A stretch of DNA of 64,000 nt from Pseudomonas sp. P5_109 (GCF_034009455.1 NZ_CP125380.1:2865501-2929500); one strand, 5' to 3'. Positions 1 through 9,998 are shown, counted from the stretch's first letter. A program made the numbers and translations. The notes: generated by a model not told the origin, from the letters alone.

Positions 1-2843
1 CGGCCATTCTCAGTCATCTCGCCACTCACAACCCCGAGCTTACCGTGCCTTTTCTGAAGAAAAGCCTTGCCGGTGAATACCTCGCCACTGCGGTAGCGCC
101 CTCGGGCGAAACCCATGCGGTGCGCCTGGTGAGCTGGTTGCACGGTACGCCGCTGGCCGAGGTCGAGCGTACGTTCGAATTGATGCGCAGCCTGGGCCAG
201 TCGTTCGGTGAAATCGACCGTGCACTTCAGGGCTTCATTCATCCGGGCGCGGTGCGTGATCTCGACTGGGATTTGCGTCACGCCGCACGTTCGCGCTCAC
301 GCCTGCACTTCGTCACAGATCCTGGCAGAAGGGCCATCCTGGAACGCTTCATTGAGAACTTCGAACAACGCGTCCAGCCGAAGCTTTCGCGTCTGCGTGC
401 GCAAGTCATTCACAATGACGGCAATGACTGGAACATCCTCGTCGATTCGCACAATCACCAGAGCGTCTCGGGCGTCATCGATTTTGGCGATGCGGTCCAT
501 ACGATCCTGATTGCCGAAGTCGCCATTACCTGCGCCTATTCCATTCTCGACATGGAAGACCCGATCGGCGCGGCCGCCGCCCTCACTGCCGGTTTCCATG
601 ACAAGTACCCTCTGCAGCCGGAGGAGCTTGACGTCCTCTTCAATCTCATTGCGATGCGCCTGGTCACCAGTGTCACCTTGTCGGCCTCGCGCTGCGACCG
701 CACGCAAGACAATCCCTACCTTGGCATCAGCGAAGCGCCGGCCTGGCGACTGCTGGAAAGGATGGATCGCATGAACCCGCGGCTGGCGACGGCGATCCTG
801 CGCAAAGCCTGCGGTTTTGACGCGATCGAAGGCGCGGGGGCGGTGCGCCGCTGGGTGGCTGAAAACTGCAAGTCCTTCGCCGATATCGTGCGTCCATCGG
901 CGGCGACCATGAACAAGGCCATTGCCCCGTTCGGCGACGCTTCGCATGTGATGACCATCGCTTCAGCCGAGCGGCGTCCAGCGCAGGCAACCCAGTGGTG
1001 GAGTGATTTTTCTGCCGAGCACAAGGTGCCGCTCGGCATCGGGCCATGGGGCGAGGAACGGACCATCTACACCGACACGGCGTTTGAGTCGCGATTCATC
1101 GAAGGGCAGCGTCGGATCATTCACGTCGGTGTCGACTTGATCATGCCCGCCGGCACGCCGCTCTATACGCCGGTTGCCGGCGTGGTGCAGAGCGTCGAGG
1201 TCGAGCATGAGCCGCTGGGTTATGGCGGCTTGATCATGCTCAAGCACTCGCCTGAGGGGTGCCCGCCATTCCTGACGCTGTGGGGGCACATGGCGCATGA
1301 AGCCCTGGCGCGGCTCAAGCCCGGGGACCGCCTGGAGGCTGGCGCGCTGGTGGGATACATGGGGGCGGATACGGAAAATGGCGGGTGGATCCCCCATGTG
1401 CATTTTCAGATGTCCACCGACACCGGGCTGAAAGCGGGCGAGTTCATCGGTGTGGGTGAGCGGGCTTATCTTGAGGTATGGGCGGACCTGTTCCCCGATG
1501 CATCGACCCTCGCGGGGATTCCTGCGGAAACCTACAGCCAGGACGGACGCACCAAGGCCGAGCTTGTCGCCAAGCGCAAGGAGCTGTTGCTGCCAAACCT
1601 GTCGATCTCCTATTCGGACCCGATCAAGTTCGTTCGCGGTGACGGGGTCTGGTTGATCGATAACTTTGGCAGGGCGTATCTGGACTGCTTCAATAACGTC
1701 TGCCATCTCGGCCACTCTCATCCGGATGTGGTGCAAGCACTTTCCCGGCAGGCCTCACGCCTGAACACCAACACGCGTTACCTGCACGACAATATCGTCG
1801 AGTATGCGGAGCGGCTCACCGCCACTTTGCCTGAAGGTCTGGCGGTGGCTTCCTTCGGTTGCTCGGGAAGTGAAGCCAACAGCCTCATGCTGCGTATGGC
1901 GCGCAATCACACCGGGCGTAACGATGCGATCGTGCTGGATTGGGCTTACCACGGCACTACCCAGGAATTGATCGACCTCAGCCCCTACAAGTACAAGCGT
2001 AAAGCCGGTAAAGGGCGCGCAGACCATGTGTTCGAGGCGGCCGTCCCGGATGCCTACCGTGGTTTGGATCAGTGGGCGTTCGAGGAACTCGGCAAGCGTT
2101 ACGCCGAGAGCGTGGCGGATCAGATCGAGCTCATGCGCAAGCAGGGCAGGGCGCCGGCGTTCTTCCTGGCGGAGTCCATTCCCAGTGTCGCCGGGCAACT
2201 GTTCTTCCCGGAAAACTACTTGAAAGAAGTCTATGCAATGGTCCGTGCCGAGGGCGGTCTTTGCCTGGCTGACGAAGTCCAGGTCGGCTTTGGTCGTGTA
2301 GGCAGCCACTGGTGGGCTTTTGAAACCCAGGGTGTGGTTCCCGATGCAGTGTCCATGGGCAAGCCCATTGGCAATGGCCATCCGATGTCGGCGGTGGTGA
2401 CCACGCGGGAAATTGCCGACAGTTTCAACAACGGCATGGAGTACTTCAATACCTTCGCCGGCAGCCCGGTTTCATGTGCTGTAGGGCTCTCGGTACTCGA
2501 TGTGATCGAGCGCGATAACCTGAAACTCAACGCACTGACCATTGGCAACTATCTGCTCGACGGCTTCCGCAAGTTGCAGCAGCGCTACGATGCAATTGGC
2601 GATGTGCGTGGGCAGGGTCTGTTTCTCGGGATAGAACTTGTCACGGACCGCAAGACCAAAGTTCCGGCCACGCAGTTGGCCAGGCAAGTGGCCGATGGTG
2701 CCAGGGAGCGGGGCATTTTGATCGGTACTGAAGGCCCCCATGACAATGTCCTGAAGATGCGCCCGTCGATGATTTTCAGTCAGGCAAATGCTGACTTTCT
2801 GCTCGAGGTCCTGGACGAAAGTTTCAAGGCCGCACTGCGCTGA
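1..2843 (+). CDS. Kinase-M23-class III aminotransferase fusion (5' partial)
   Basis: The open frame runs in from before the window (first codon at base 3), so the true start is not visible; 946 residues remain. Three domains follow one another. An APH/hydroxylysine-kinase-like domain has the catalytic loop HNDGNDWN (His about residue 137) and the metal-binding DFGD (about 160). A LytM/M23 domain (about 370-480) keeps the HxxxD and HVH zinc ligands. A class III PLP aminotransferase fold fills about 520-946, with the PLP lysine in SMGKPIGNG (about 787). Family knowledge: this kinase fused to this aminotransferase branch is related to hydroxylysine kinase and to the phospho-lyases acting on phosphoethanolamine or phosphohydroxylysine. 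Inference: it phosphorylates an amino alcohol and then eliminates phosphate and ammonia. The role of the M23 domain in a seemingly cytoplasmic protein is unknown. An amino-acid ABC transporter lies just downstream. Confidence 0.85.
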   Translation, partial: AILSHLATHNPELTVPFLKKSLAGEYLATAVAPSGETHAVRLVSWLHGTPLAEVERTFELMRSLGQSFGEIDRALQGFIHPGAVRDLDWDLRHAARSRSRLHFVTDPGRRAILERFIENFEQRVQPKLSRLRAQVIHNDGNDWNILVDSHNHQSVSGVIDFGDAVHTILIAEVAITCAYSILDMEDPIGAAAALTAGFHDKYPLQPEELDVLFNLIAMRLVTSVTLSASRCDRTQDNPYLGISEAPAWRLLERMDRMNPRLATAILRKACGFDAIEGAGAVRRWVAENCKSFADIVRPSAATMNKAIAPFGDASHVMTIASAERRPAQATQWWSDFSAEHKVPLGIGPWGEERTIYTDTAFESRFIEGQRRIIHVGVDLIMPAGTPLYTPVAGVVQSVEVEHEPLGYGGLIMLKHSPEGCPPFLTLWGHMAHEALARLKPGDRLEAGALVGYMGADTENGGWIPHVHFQMSTDTGLKAGEFIGVGERAYLEVWADLFPDASTLAGIPAETYSQDGRTKAELVAKRKELLLPNLSISYSDPIKFVRGDGVWLIDNFGRAYLDCFNNVCHLGHSHPDVVQALSRQASRLNTNTRYLHDNIVEYAERLTATLPEGLAVASFGCSGSEANSLMLRMARNHTGRNDAIVLDWAYHGTTQELIDLSPYKYKRKAGKGRADHVFEAAVPDAYRGLDQWAFEELGKRYAESVADQIELMRKQGRAPAFFLAESIPSVAGQLFFPENYLKEVYAMVRAEGGLCLADEVQVGFGRVGSHWWAFETQGVVPDAVSMGKPIGNGHPMSAVVTTREIADSFNNGMEYFNTFAGSPVSCAVGLSVLDVIERDNLKLNALTIGNYLLDGFRKLQQRYDAIGDVRGQGLFLGIELVTDRKTKVPATQLARQVADGARERGILIGTEGPHDNVLKMRPSMIFSQANADFLLEVLDESFKAALR

Positions 2844-3001
2844 TTTGACTGCCCGACATAGTGTCGGCCAACTCCGGCAATGTGTCAGGCAGGCTGACAC
2901 CTTGCCGGGTGCTTTCCAGAAGTGCCTATGCAAGACTTTTCATGAAGGCCGGCTGAATAACTCCAAGAAAATAAAAAACAATTCTTCCAAGGTGCCATCC
3001 A

Positions 3002-3790
3002 ATGCTAACCAAAAAGCTCAAGGGTTTGATTGTCGCTTCTACCGTGGCGGCAGCGGCGCTACTTTCCACCTCGGTTGTTCACGCTGATGATTTGAAGTCG
3101 ATCCAGGATTCCCAGGAAATCCGCATCGCGATGAGCGGTCAATACTCGCCCTTCAGCTTTGCCAACGAGCAGAACCAGATTGTCGGATTCGATGCTTCCA
3201 TCAGCGAGGCACTGGCTGAGCGGATGGGGGTAAAAGTGAAGATCATCACCACGCCGTTCGACGGGATCATTGCAGGTCTTCTGGCGAAAAAATATGACGC
3301 CATCATCGCTTCCATGACCATTACCCCGGAACGGCAGAAGGCCGTGGATTTCGTCGGGCCCTATTACCATGCCGGCCGCACGATCGTAGTGAAGGAAGAT
3401 TCTTCGATCAAAAGCCTCGATGATCTCAAGGATGTGTCTGTCGGCGTGACCCTCGGCGACGCCCACGATAAATGGGCGAGGGCCCGCGGCAACCTGAAGG
3501 TCAGAACGTACAAGGGGCTTCCGGAAATGCTGGTCGACCTGGAGGCTGGGCGTATCGACGCGATTGTGATGGACAGTGTTCCGGTGCTGGTCGCCGTCAA
3601 GGAAACCGGGCAGAAGGTTCGCATCATTACGCCACCGGACAGCGACGGTGCTCTTGAGGGAATGGGCATTGCCCTGCGCAAGAACAACCCTGAACTCAAG
3701 GCGACGATGCAGAAGGCACTTGAAGACATGCTCGCCGATGGCACCTACGAAAAGATCTCGATGAAGTGGATTGGCAACGATATCCGCTAA
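3002..3790 (+). CDS. Amino-acid ABC transporter substrate-binding protein (family 3)
   Basis: A 262-residue periplasmic binding protein. It starts with a Sec signal peptide (KKLK, then a hydrophobic core rich in Ala and Val, cleavage predicted after VVHA near residue 29). The mature part shows the family-3 pattern: IRIAMSGQYSPFSF near the start, GFDASISEALAERMG, and DAIIASMTITPERQKAVDF. This family binds polar or basic amino acids and delivers them to HisMQ-type permeases. It lies 158 bp after the kinase-aminotransferase gene and heads the transporter genes. A 9-bp perfect hairpin follows its stop and probably lets this gene be expressed more strongly than the membrane subunits. The exact ligand cannot be read from sequence. 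Confidence 0.9.
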   Translation: MLTKKLKGLIVASTVAAAALLSTSVVHADDLKSIQDSQEIRIAMSGQYSPFSFANEQNQIVGFDASISEALAERMGVKVKIITTPFDGIIAGLLAKKYDAIIASMTITPERQKAVDFVGPYYHAGRTIVVKEDSSIKSLDDLKDVSVGVTLGDAHDKWARARGNLKVRTYKGLPEMLVDLEAGRIDAIVMDSVPVLVAVKETGQKVRIITPPDSDGALEGMGIALRKNNPELKATMQKALEDMLADGTYEKISMKWIGNDIR

Positions 3791-3803
3791 TGCGTATTTA
3801 GCA

Positions 3804-3826
3804 TGGCTCGACTTACTGTCGAGCCA
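3804..3826 (+). terminator. Hairpin between binding protein and permease genes
   Basis: TGGCTCGAC, loop TTACT, then GTCGAGCCA: a perfect 9-bp stem starting 13 bp after the binding-protein stop. There is no strong T-run, so it is more likely an mRNA-stabilising or partial attenuation structure than a full terminator. It contains the most upstream possible ATG of the next gene, which argues against that start. Confidence 0.6.
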
Positions 3827-3853
3827 GCCAATCAGACTTTTCCGAGCGTGCTC

Positions 3854-4501
3854 ATGGATCTGACTCTCATACAACGCACATTCCCGTTTTTCCTGGAGGC
3901 GGCCTGGATTACGGTGCAGATCTCTGTACTTGCTCTTCTGCTTGGTTTTCTGGTCGCAATCGTGCTCGTGGCTGGCCGGTTGTCCACTGTTCTCGCCTTT
4001 CGATGCCTTGCCAGACTCTACATCAGCGTTTTTCGCGGCACTCCCTGCCTGGTTCAGCTGTTCATCATTTACTTTGGCGGGCCGCAGATCGGACTTGAGC
4101 TGGAGCCGTTTGCGGCAGGCGTCATCGGCCTGGGCCTGAATATCGCCGCCTACATGGCCGAGTCCATTCGGGGCGCTATCATCAACATTGACCCTGGCCA
4201 GGAAGAAGCGGCACGTTCAATTGGTTTCGGGCGGGGTCAAACCTTATTGTTCATCACGCTGCCACAAGCTGCAAAACTGATGATAAGACCGCTGGGAGTG
4301 AACGCTGTCGCTCTTATCAAAGGTTCTGCATTGGTGTCGACGATCTCTGTGGTTGAACTTTCATATACAGCGCAACGCTTTATCAGTTCAACGTACAAGC
4401 CTTTTGAGATTTTCATGGTGTCTGCATTGCTTTACATCGTGATGGTCTACTCGGTCAGATTTATTGTCGACTATCTCGATAATCGCTTCGCGGCAAGGTG
4501 A
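3854..4501 (+). CDS. Amino-acid ABC transporter permease (HisM/HisQ family), first
   Basis: A polytopic inner-membrane permease of 215 residues. The EAA-type cytoplasmic loop reads EEAARSIGFGRGQTLLFITLP and contacts the ATPase. The start is placed at the ATG at 3854 (MDLTLIQRTFPFFLEAAW), which begins directly before the first membrane segment as in other HisM/Q proteins. An earlier in-frame ATG at 3803 lies in the intergenic hairpin and would add 17 atypical residues. The gene is followed within 11 bp by a second permease, so the membrane part is a heterodimer. Confidence 0.88.
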   Translation: MDLTLIQRTFPFFLEAAWITVQISVLALLLGFLVAIVLVAGRLSTVLAFRCLARLYISVFRGTPCLVQLFIIYFGGPQIGLELEPFAAGVIGLGLNIAAYMAESIRGAIINIDPGQEEAARSIGFGRGQTLLFITLPQAAKLMIRPLGVNAVALIKGSALVSTISVVELSYTAQRFISSTYKPFEIFMVSALLYIVMVYSVRFIVDYLDNRFAAR

Positions 4502-4511
4502 GAGCATTCCT

Positions 4512-5171
4512 ATGCAAAGCCTGGATCTTAGTATAGTTACACCTTATTCCGAGCTGCTTGCGACCGGTCTTTGGTGGACGGTCGTGATGTTTGTAAGTTC
4601 CAGCCTGTTGAGTTTGATGGCCGGGATAGCCTTTGCACTCATTGTTCTTTATGCGCCCAAGGTGTTGGCGCTGCCCGTGCGTTTCATGACCTGGTTGCTG
4701 ATGGGCACGCCACTGCTTCTGCAGTTGTACGTGATTTATTATGGTCTTGTGCAAGTAGGCATCGATATTCCCGCGCTGGTGGCTGGCATCATTGGTCTTA
4801 GTTTGCACTTTGCCGTCTACAACGCCGACGTCATTCGTGCCGGCGTGGTGTCGGTAGACCCGGGGCAGATCGAAGGTGCGCGCTCCATTGGCCTCAGCCG
4901 TGGACAGACCCAGCGTTACATCATCGTGCCGCAGGCGCTGCGCAGGACTATTGCGCCACTGGGAAACAACCTGATTGTCCTGTTGAAGGACACCTCCCTG
5001 GTTTCCATCATCGGTATTGCCGAGTTGGTGTACAGCGCGCAACTTGCCGTGAGCGAAACCTATAGTCCGTTCGAGTTTTATCTGACTGTTGCGGTTATTT
5101 ACTATGCAGCCAATCTTGTTCTGGAAGGCGGCCTGCATCTTCTCGAAAACAAGGTAGAGATGTCACGATGA
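4512..5171 (+). CDS. Amino-acid ABC transporter permease (HisM/HisQ family), second
   Basis: A 219-residue permease partner of the preceding gene. It carries the EAA motif [20 protein letters not shown] and the typical ending in which a membrane helix is followed by a short charged tail. The start at 4512 (MQSLDLSI) avoids overlap with the previous gene; an in-frame ATG at 4464 would add 16 hydrophilic residues and overlap it. Its stop overlaps the ATPase start by four bases (ATGA), showing translational coupling. Confidence 0.88.
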   Translation: MQSLDLSIVTPYSELLATGLWWTVVMFVSSSLLSLMAGIAFALIVLYAPKVLALPVRFMTWLLMGTPLLLQLYVIYYGLVQVGIDIPALVAGIIGLSLHFAVYNADVIRAGVVSVDPGQIEGARSIGLSRGQTQRYIIVPQALRRTIAPLGNNLIVLLKDTSLVSIIGIAELVYSAQLAVSETYSPFEFYLTVAVIYYAANLVLEGGLHLLENKVEMSR

Positions 5172-5935
5172 TCAGCAAGCAATTCATGGTTGAAGTGAAG
5201 GGCGCTCGCAAGGCTTACGGAGCACTTGAAGTACTCAAGGGCATCGATCTTTCCATCTCTCGCGGACAAATCATCGCCATCATCGGCCCGAGCGGTTCTG
5301 GTAAGAGCACGCTCCTGCGCTCGATCAATCACCTGGAAGTGCTCGACGACGGCGAGATCTGGCTGGAGGGCGAGCAAGTCAACCGGCCATTGAAAGGTCG
5401 TGCGTTCGAACAGCACATCAATGCCGTGCGGCAGCAGATGGGCATGGTATTCCAGCACTTCAACCTGTTTCCGCACCTGACCGTGTATGAAAACATTGCC
5501 CTTGGCCCGGTAAAGCTCAAGGGGCTCGGCAAAAAAGCGTCTCGTGAATTGGCAATGGAATACTTGTCAAAAGTTGGCCTGGCCAGCAAGTTCGACGAAT
5601 ATCCTTCTCGCCTGTCGGGCGGGCAGAAACAGCGGGTGGCCATAGCCAGGGCCCTGGCGATGCAGCCGAAAGTCATGCTGTTCGACGAGGCGACATCGGC
5701 ACTGGACCCGGAGCTCGTCGAAGAGGTCAACCTGGTCATGAAGCAACTCGCTGCGGAGCATATGACGATGTTGATCGTCACTCATGAAATGCGTTTTGCC
5801 GGCGAAGTGGCAGACCGGATTGTCTTCATGGACGGCGGGGTGGTGGTCGAGGAGGGTGCACCCGAAGACATCCTGCAAAACCCTGTCCACGAACGAACCC
5901 GGTCGTTCTTGAAGAAGCATCTGCACGATAGATAA
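5168..5935 (+). CDS. Amino-acid ABC transporter ATP-binding protein
   Basis: A 255-residue ATPase of the HisP/GlnQ type. Walker [10 protein letters not shown] is at residues 40-48, the Q-loop [11 protein letters not shown] near 96, the signature LSGGQKQR near 148, Walker [14 protein letters not shown], and the switch His in IVTHEM. It energises the two permeases encoded upstream and overlaps the second by ATGA. The four genes 3002-5935 form one operon, probably with the kinase-aminotransferase gene in front. Confidence 0.93.
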   Translation: MISKQFMVEVKGARKAYGALEVLKGIDLSISRGQIIAIIGPSGSGKSTLLRSINHLEVLDDGEIWLEGEQVNRPLKGRAFEQHINAVRQQMGMVFQHFNLFPHLTVYENIALGPVKLKGLGKKASRELAMEYLSKVGLASKFDEYPSRLSGGQKQRVAIARALAMQPKVMLFDEATSALDPELVEEVNLVMKQLAAEHMTMLIVTHEMRFAGEVADRIVFMDGGVVVEEGAPEDILQNPVHERTRSFLKKHLHDR

Positions 5936-6068
5936 GGTGCGCTTTCGCTTCCGAACGCCGGGGGCGGGCGTGATCAAACACCATGGCGCAGTAGTGAATA
6001 TCTCAGGCGACTGCGCCGACATCGGCGATACGTTGAGTCAGCGCGGAAAAAAACATAATGGTCAACTT

Positions 6069-6100
6069 CCGACAAGAGAATGCGACCTCTCTCCTGTCGG
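6069..6100. other. Intergenic hairpin between convergent genes
   Basis: CCGACAAGAGA pairs with TCTCT and TGTCGG across an 8-base loop and a 2-base bulge. It sits in the roughly 250-bp gap between the ABC ATPase and the convergent racemase gene. No T-run follows on either strand, so it may be a 3'-end stabiliser or a weak terminator. Confidence 0.35.
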
Positions 6101-6184
6101 TCCCTGCCATACATTTGAGGTTTTGCGCGCTTGGCAAAACGGTGCACGAATGAGCGTGCCCGGTAATTTACGATGGTGGTGGGA

Positions 6185-7414
6185 TTACTTCTCGACCAGT
6201 ATTTTCGGGTTGGCACTGCCCCAGACGGTGTAGAGGTCGGCCAGAAGCGCACCGTTGATCTCTTCGACTTCAGCCTGGCTGACTTCGTTTGCGCCTTGCT
6301 TGCCGAACAGCACTACTTCATCACCTGCCTTGACGTCGGGTGCATCCGAGACATCGACCATCACGGTGTTCATCGAAACCTTGCCCACCACCGGCACGCG
6401 ATGTCCATTGATCAATACCACGCCTTTATTGGTGAACACGCGGCGATACCCATCGGAGTAACCGACCGTGATGTTGGCGAGTTTCGAATCACGTGTCAGG
6501 GTGAAGGTGCGGTCGTAACCCACTGTGTTTCCAGCGGGATAGTTATTGACCGAGGCCACATGCGACTTGAATTGCATCACGCGCCGATATTCAGTGCGCG
6601 AAATGACGGTATCGCCAAACAACGCGCCGCCCGTGCGCACCATGTCCAGGCGCGATTCGGGTACTTCCAGGGTGGCGAAGGAGTTGGCCGCGTGCAGGGT
6701 GATTTTCTTGCGATCGAGCTGGGCCACGTCCATCAGCCAAGCCGCTTGTTCATTGAAGGTTGCCAGGCCCTTGCGTACGTCGTCCTTATCCTCCACCGCG
6801 AAGTGGGTCATGATTGCGACCACTTCCAGATTCGGTACCTTTGTGATTGCCACGGCGTCTTTCTTGCCCTGTTCGGTGGCCATTTCCACGCCGTTACGGC
6901 TCATGCCGCTTGAGTTGAGGCCGATGTGCACTTGCAGTTTGCGACCGTGTTTATGTGCAAGATCGGCCGCCTGGCGGGCGAAATCGAGGTTGCCAACCAG
7001 TTCCTCGATGTTGTACTGCAGAGCATTTTCCAGCTCCCCCAAGGAAGCGGTGCGAACACGGATTAACTGACCTTTAAAGCCGCTTTCGCGAACCACTCGC
7101 GCCTCTTCGTTACTGGCGACCGCCACACACGGTACACCGAGCGCGATCACCGAAGGCATCACCAACCCGATACCATGACCATAAGCGTCGGCTTTTAGTA
7201 CCGCACAGAGTTTCGACTTGCCGGCGAGCTCCGCTTGCAGGGCTCGGATATTGTGCTCTAACGCGGTCTTGTTGATTTCAATCCAGGCATTACTGATTTG
7301 CGCAGTCAGCTCGGAGTTGCCATTAGTAAGCGACAGCGGCGGCGCCGCCTGAGCCTGGCTCTGCAAAAAAAACAGGCCGAGGGACAACGCTAGAACAGTA
7401 CGAGTAAAGGGCAT
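6185..7414 (-). CDS. alr: Periplasmic amino-acid racemase (alanine / broad-specificity)
   Basis: A 409-residue PLP racemase of the alanine racemase fold. A Sec signal peptide (hydrophobic core ALSLGLFFLQ, cleavage near AQA-AP, residue about 24) marks it as periplasmic, typical of the broad-specificity Bsr racemases rather than of the cytoplasmic Alr or DadX. The PLP lysine lies in AVLKADAYGHG (Lys74). The C-terminal part has YSDGYRR and VGKVSMNTVMVD, typical of the beta-barrel domain. The start is supported by a GGAGAG ribosome site. It converges on the amino-acid ABC transporter, so it may interconvert external D- and L-amino acids for that importer. Substrate range (Ala only, or Lys/Arg/Met etc.) cannot be told from sequence. 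Confidence 0.88.
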   Translation of the reverse strand: MPFTRTVLALSLGLFFLQSQAQAAPPLSLTNGNSELTAQISNAWIEINKTALEHNIRALQAELAGKSKLCAVLKADAYGHGIGLVMPSVIALGVPCVAVASNEEARVVRESGFKGQLIRVRTASLGELENALQYNIEELVGNLDFARQAADLAHKHGRKLQVHIGLNSSGMSRNGVEMATEQGKKDAVAITKVPNLEVVAIMTHFAVEDKDDVRKGLATFNEQAAWLMDVAQLDRKKITLHAANSFATLEVPESRLDMVRTGGALFGDTVISRTEYRRVMQFKSHVASVNNYPAGNTVGYDRTFTLTRDSKLANITVGYSDGYRRVFTNKGVVLINGHRVPVVGKVSMNTVMVDVSDAPDVKAGDEVVLFGKQGANEVSQAEVEEINGALLADLYTVWGSANPKILVEK

Positions 7415-7764
7415 TTGAAACTCTCCATGTAATCGGTCTTTTTATTATTCCGATGCCGATTATTGGAAGGCGATGTAAGTTGCCGTTGTACGCCGCGTTC
7501 GAAGATGTAGAAACATGTAAGGAATTTGTTCGCGCTCACCTTGGCGCTAAGCGATGGCATCAGGAATGTGTGTTACGAGGATGGCTACCCACTAAGAAAA
7601 CATCCGGAGACTGGTACGGAGTACCCGCCGGGTTTGCGCCAGCTGTTGATTGCTCCTTGTCCGTCTTCCCATCGAGAATCACGGGCCCTTAACAACGCAA
7701 GGTCAGTTGGGCGGACGCTTACGCTGAAGCTGGCGCGACCTGTCGTATAGCTACATTAGTCAGA
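7415..7764. other. Gap with no convincing gene
   Basis: About 350 bp upstream of the racemase gene. The first 60 bp must hold the racemase promoter. The only open frames are overlapping and short (7453-7692 and 7526-7750, plus strand); neither has a clear ribosome site or a family pattern I recognise. The sequence may be remnant coding DNA. Confidence 0.4.
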
Positions 7765-8190
7765 TCAGGCGACCCAGCGCATCACCTTCTCAAGGTGGCC
7801 AGTGTGCGCGTCCAGTTGTTCATTGAGAACTACAAAGCCCTGGTTCTCATAGAGATGGATACCAGGCGCATTCGCCGAATACACAGTCAGCTGTAGAGTT
7901 GACCTGGATGCCATGGCGTCCGCGAGAAGCTGCGAACCGATACCGTCCCCCTGACGCTCAGGCGATACGAATAGCGCCGCAAGTGTGTCTCCATATACAG
8001 AGCAGAATCCTACTACCGTCCCGTCTGCCTCAAATACTCGGGACATGGCGCCGGGTAGGTAGATTTCACGCATAGCATCAAGCTGGCTACGCCAGAATTC
8101 GGGGGCTATGAAGTGATGCGCCTGGATTGACGCTCGTAGCCAAATGTCCAATACGGGCTCTAGGTCAACGTTTCGAAAGTCGCGGATCAT
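7765..8190 (-). CDS. GNAT family N-acetyltransferase (YjaB-like)
   Basis: A 141-residue single-domain GNAT protein. Motif A reads LFVSPERQGDGIGSQLL, with the Q/RxxGxG/A acetyl-CoA loop, and motif B includes SANAPGIHLYENQGFV. The opening (IRDFRNVDLEPVLDIWLRAS, then HHFIAPEFW) resembles E. coli YjaB. The acceptor substrate is unknown. It stands alone between two stretches of degraded sequence, with its own orientation and no operon partner. Confidence 0.8.
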   Translation of the reverse strand: MIRDFRNVDLEPVLDIWLRASIQAHHFIAPEFWRSQLDAMREIYLPGAMSRVFEADGTVVGFCSVYGDTLAALFVSPERQGDGIGSQLLADAMASRSTLQLTVYSANAPGIHLYENQGFVVLNEQLDAHTGHLEKVMRWVA

Positions 8191-8287
8191 GAGGCCTCAG
8201 CGATTGAGTCAGGAAGAAAACATTGTGCCATACGCGTGCTCCGCGCAACGGTGCTCCATCTGCAGATCTGCCTGGCACTGATTCTGA

Positions 8288-8470
8288 TCGATCAACAATA
8301 TTTGGGGCGGGATCTGTGACCGCCAACGCCAGTGCTGGTTTGCTCTGGGCGTTGACAGTCTGATTGCGCCGCTGGCGATGAGTATCGCCCCGTACGGCCT
8401 GCCGATACCTTTGATAGCCACGGTCGCATTGATCGTTTTTTTACTCAGCGCGCCACTATCGACTATTTAA
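8288..8470 (+). pseudogene. Possible remnant of a membrane transporter C-terminus
   Basis: A plus-strand frame ending in TAA at 8468-8470 reads WFALGVDSLIAPLAMSIAP then GLPIPLIATVALIVFLL, which looks like the last two membrane helices of a transporter. It has no start: a stop lies at 8285 and the upstream sequence is not membrane-like in this frame. I take it as the decayed 3' end of a lost gene; the family is not identifiable. Confidence 0.35.
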
Positions 8471-9522
8471 GCCTGGGCCAGGCGTCCTACGCGTAACCAG
8501 CCAACGACCACTGCGCCAATCAGCAAAAAGCCCAGGTAGCCAAAGAGTGGATAGACCTGGCCCACCAGGTTGACAAACCCGACAAGGCTGCCGACGAAAG
8601 CCAGTGCGCCAGCGGCCGCTGAGCCGATGCGGAATTTGCGAGTGCCTGCCGGCAGTAGCCGGGCCGAAAAGGAATACAGGGTACCGACGGCCGTGTTGAC
8701 GATCATCAGGAAAATGATCACCGCCATCAGCAGGCCGAGGACCGGCGAAACCTCCGTGGCGATGGACAGCATGGGCATTGGCAAATCCGCCACGCTGTCC
8801 AGGCGTGACAGCAATCCGAGGCTCATCACCAGCATCAGCAGCCCCAGCAATGCGCCACCGAGGATGCCACCCCAGATGGCCTGCTTCTCGGATTTCGCAG
8901 CGCCGCCCATGATCGCCAGAAACGGCACCCCGGCCACAATGTTGTAAGACACGTACAACAACGCTCCCAGCAGCCAATGGCTCGCGCCGGCTTCTTGCTG
9001 GCTGGCCAGTTGATTGAGTTCACCGAAACTCAAGCCCCGGGTGGCGGCACCATACAGGGCCACCGCTACCGCCGTCAGGATCAACAGCGGAGTGACAGCG
9101 CCGATCATGCCAATGACCTTCTGCACATCCAGGCACACGATGGCAACCACGATCAAGGTCACCGCCACGCTGCCGAACAGGGCGGGGATGCCGAACTGTT
9201 GTTCCAGCAAGGCGCCGCCGCCGGCCAACATGACCACGGTCACCGCAAACATGAAGAAGGTGATCATCAGGTCGACAAAGGTGCCCAGGTAGCGTCCGCA
9301 CAGTGCATAGACGACGTCCTTGTGGGACTTTGCCCGCAGGCGGCTACCCATACCCGCCAATGCCATCCCGAGAAAGGTGAAGAGCGCGGCGCTGACCACC
9401 GCCCCGAGCAGTCCCCATACGCCAAAATCCACGAACATCATCTGCAGTTCCCGACCGGAGGCGAATCCTGCACCGACGATCACACCGACAAATGCACCGG
9501 CTATTTTCAGACTTTCTTTCAT
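8467..9522 (-). CDS. YkvI-family membrane transporter
   Basis: A 351-residue polytopic membrane protein with about ten helices. The N-terminus KIAGAFVGVIVGAGFASGRE is the hallmark of the YkvI-type family in the amino acid-polyamine-organocation superfamily fold. The start at 9522 (MKESLK) has a GAGGGA ribosome site; a longer frame to 9570 adds a non-membrane head and lacks one. It shares its orientation with a RidA gene and an amine/amino-acid oxidase gene, so it probably imports or exports the substrate those enzymes act on. Confidence 0.82.
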   Translation of the reverse strand: MKESLKIAGAFVGVIVGAGFASGRELQMMFVDFGVWGLLGAVVSAALFTFLGMALAGMGSRLRAKSHKDVVYALCGRYLGTFVDLMITFFMFAVTVVMLAGGGALLEQQFGIPALFGSVAVTLIVVAIVCLDVQKVIGMIGAVTPLLILTAVAVALYGAATRGLSFGELNQLASQQEAGASHWLLGALLYVSYNIVAGVPFLAIMGGAAKSEKQAIWGGILGGALLGLLMLVMSLGLLSRLDSVADLPMPMLSIATEVSPVLGLLMAVIIFLMIVNTAVGTLYSFSARLLPAGTRKFRIGSAAAGALAFVGSLVGFVNLVGQVYPLFGYLGFLLIGAVVVGWLRVGRLAQA

Positions 9523-9617
9523 GACGATTTCCCTCGAATTGTTTTTGTTATGGCTTATGGGGACGACCACTGTTCATGGCCGTCCCGGGGCATCGCACTG
9601 GCAAACAGCTGGGTGGA

Positions 9618-9998
9618 TCAGCGGGCGCCGACCCAGGCCTGGACTTCGATCTCCACATCGACCCCCAGCGCCAACTGGGCGCCGCCGACGGTGGAGCGCA
9701 CCGGGAAACCATTCTCGAAGTGGCGCTTGTACACCTCGTTGAAACCGGCGAAATGTTGCATGTCCGACAGCCACACCGTGGCCTTCACCACCTGGTCAAA
9801 ACCCACGCCGCATTCGGCCAGGGTCTCGCCGATGCGGGCCATGGCGGCCTCGGTTTGCTCGCGGATATCACCGAGCACCACTTCGCCCAGAGGGTTCATC
9901 GGGACTTGCCCCGAGAGGAACAGAAAGTCGCCGACCCGAATGGCCTTGGAGAACGGATAGGGCAGGTGGCTGGGGTAACGCTGAAAATTGTCAGACAT
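9618..9998 (-). CDS. RidA family protein
   Basis: A 126-residue RidA/YjgF-type protein with AIRVGDFLFLSGQVPMNPLG and a C-terminal VEIEVQAWV strand. RidA proteins hydrolyse reactive enamine/imine intermediates to keto acids; some members only bind ligands. The conserved active-site arginine is replaced or displaced near the end (IEVQAW instead of the usual xEIEAxA), so activity is uncertain. The start MSDNF at 9998 has a GAGG site; the ATG at 10013 is preceded only by C-rich DNA. It lies directly downstream of an oxidase that would generate imines. Confidence 0.85.
   Translation of the reverse strand: MSDNFQRYPSHLPYPFSKAIRVGDFLFLSGQVPMNPLGEVVLGDIREQTEAAMARIGETLAECGVGFDQVVKATVWLSDMQHFAGFNEVYKRHFENGFPVRSTVGGAQLALGVDVEIEVQAWVGAR

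Noticed and set aside
3803..3853. Upstream start of the first permease
   Set aside because: The ATG is inside a perfect hairpin, and the 17 extra residues are not like a permease N-terminus.
7453..7692. 79-codon gene upstream of the racemase
   Set aside because: No ribosome site, no recognised family, and an overlapping frame is equally open.
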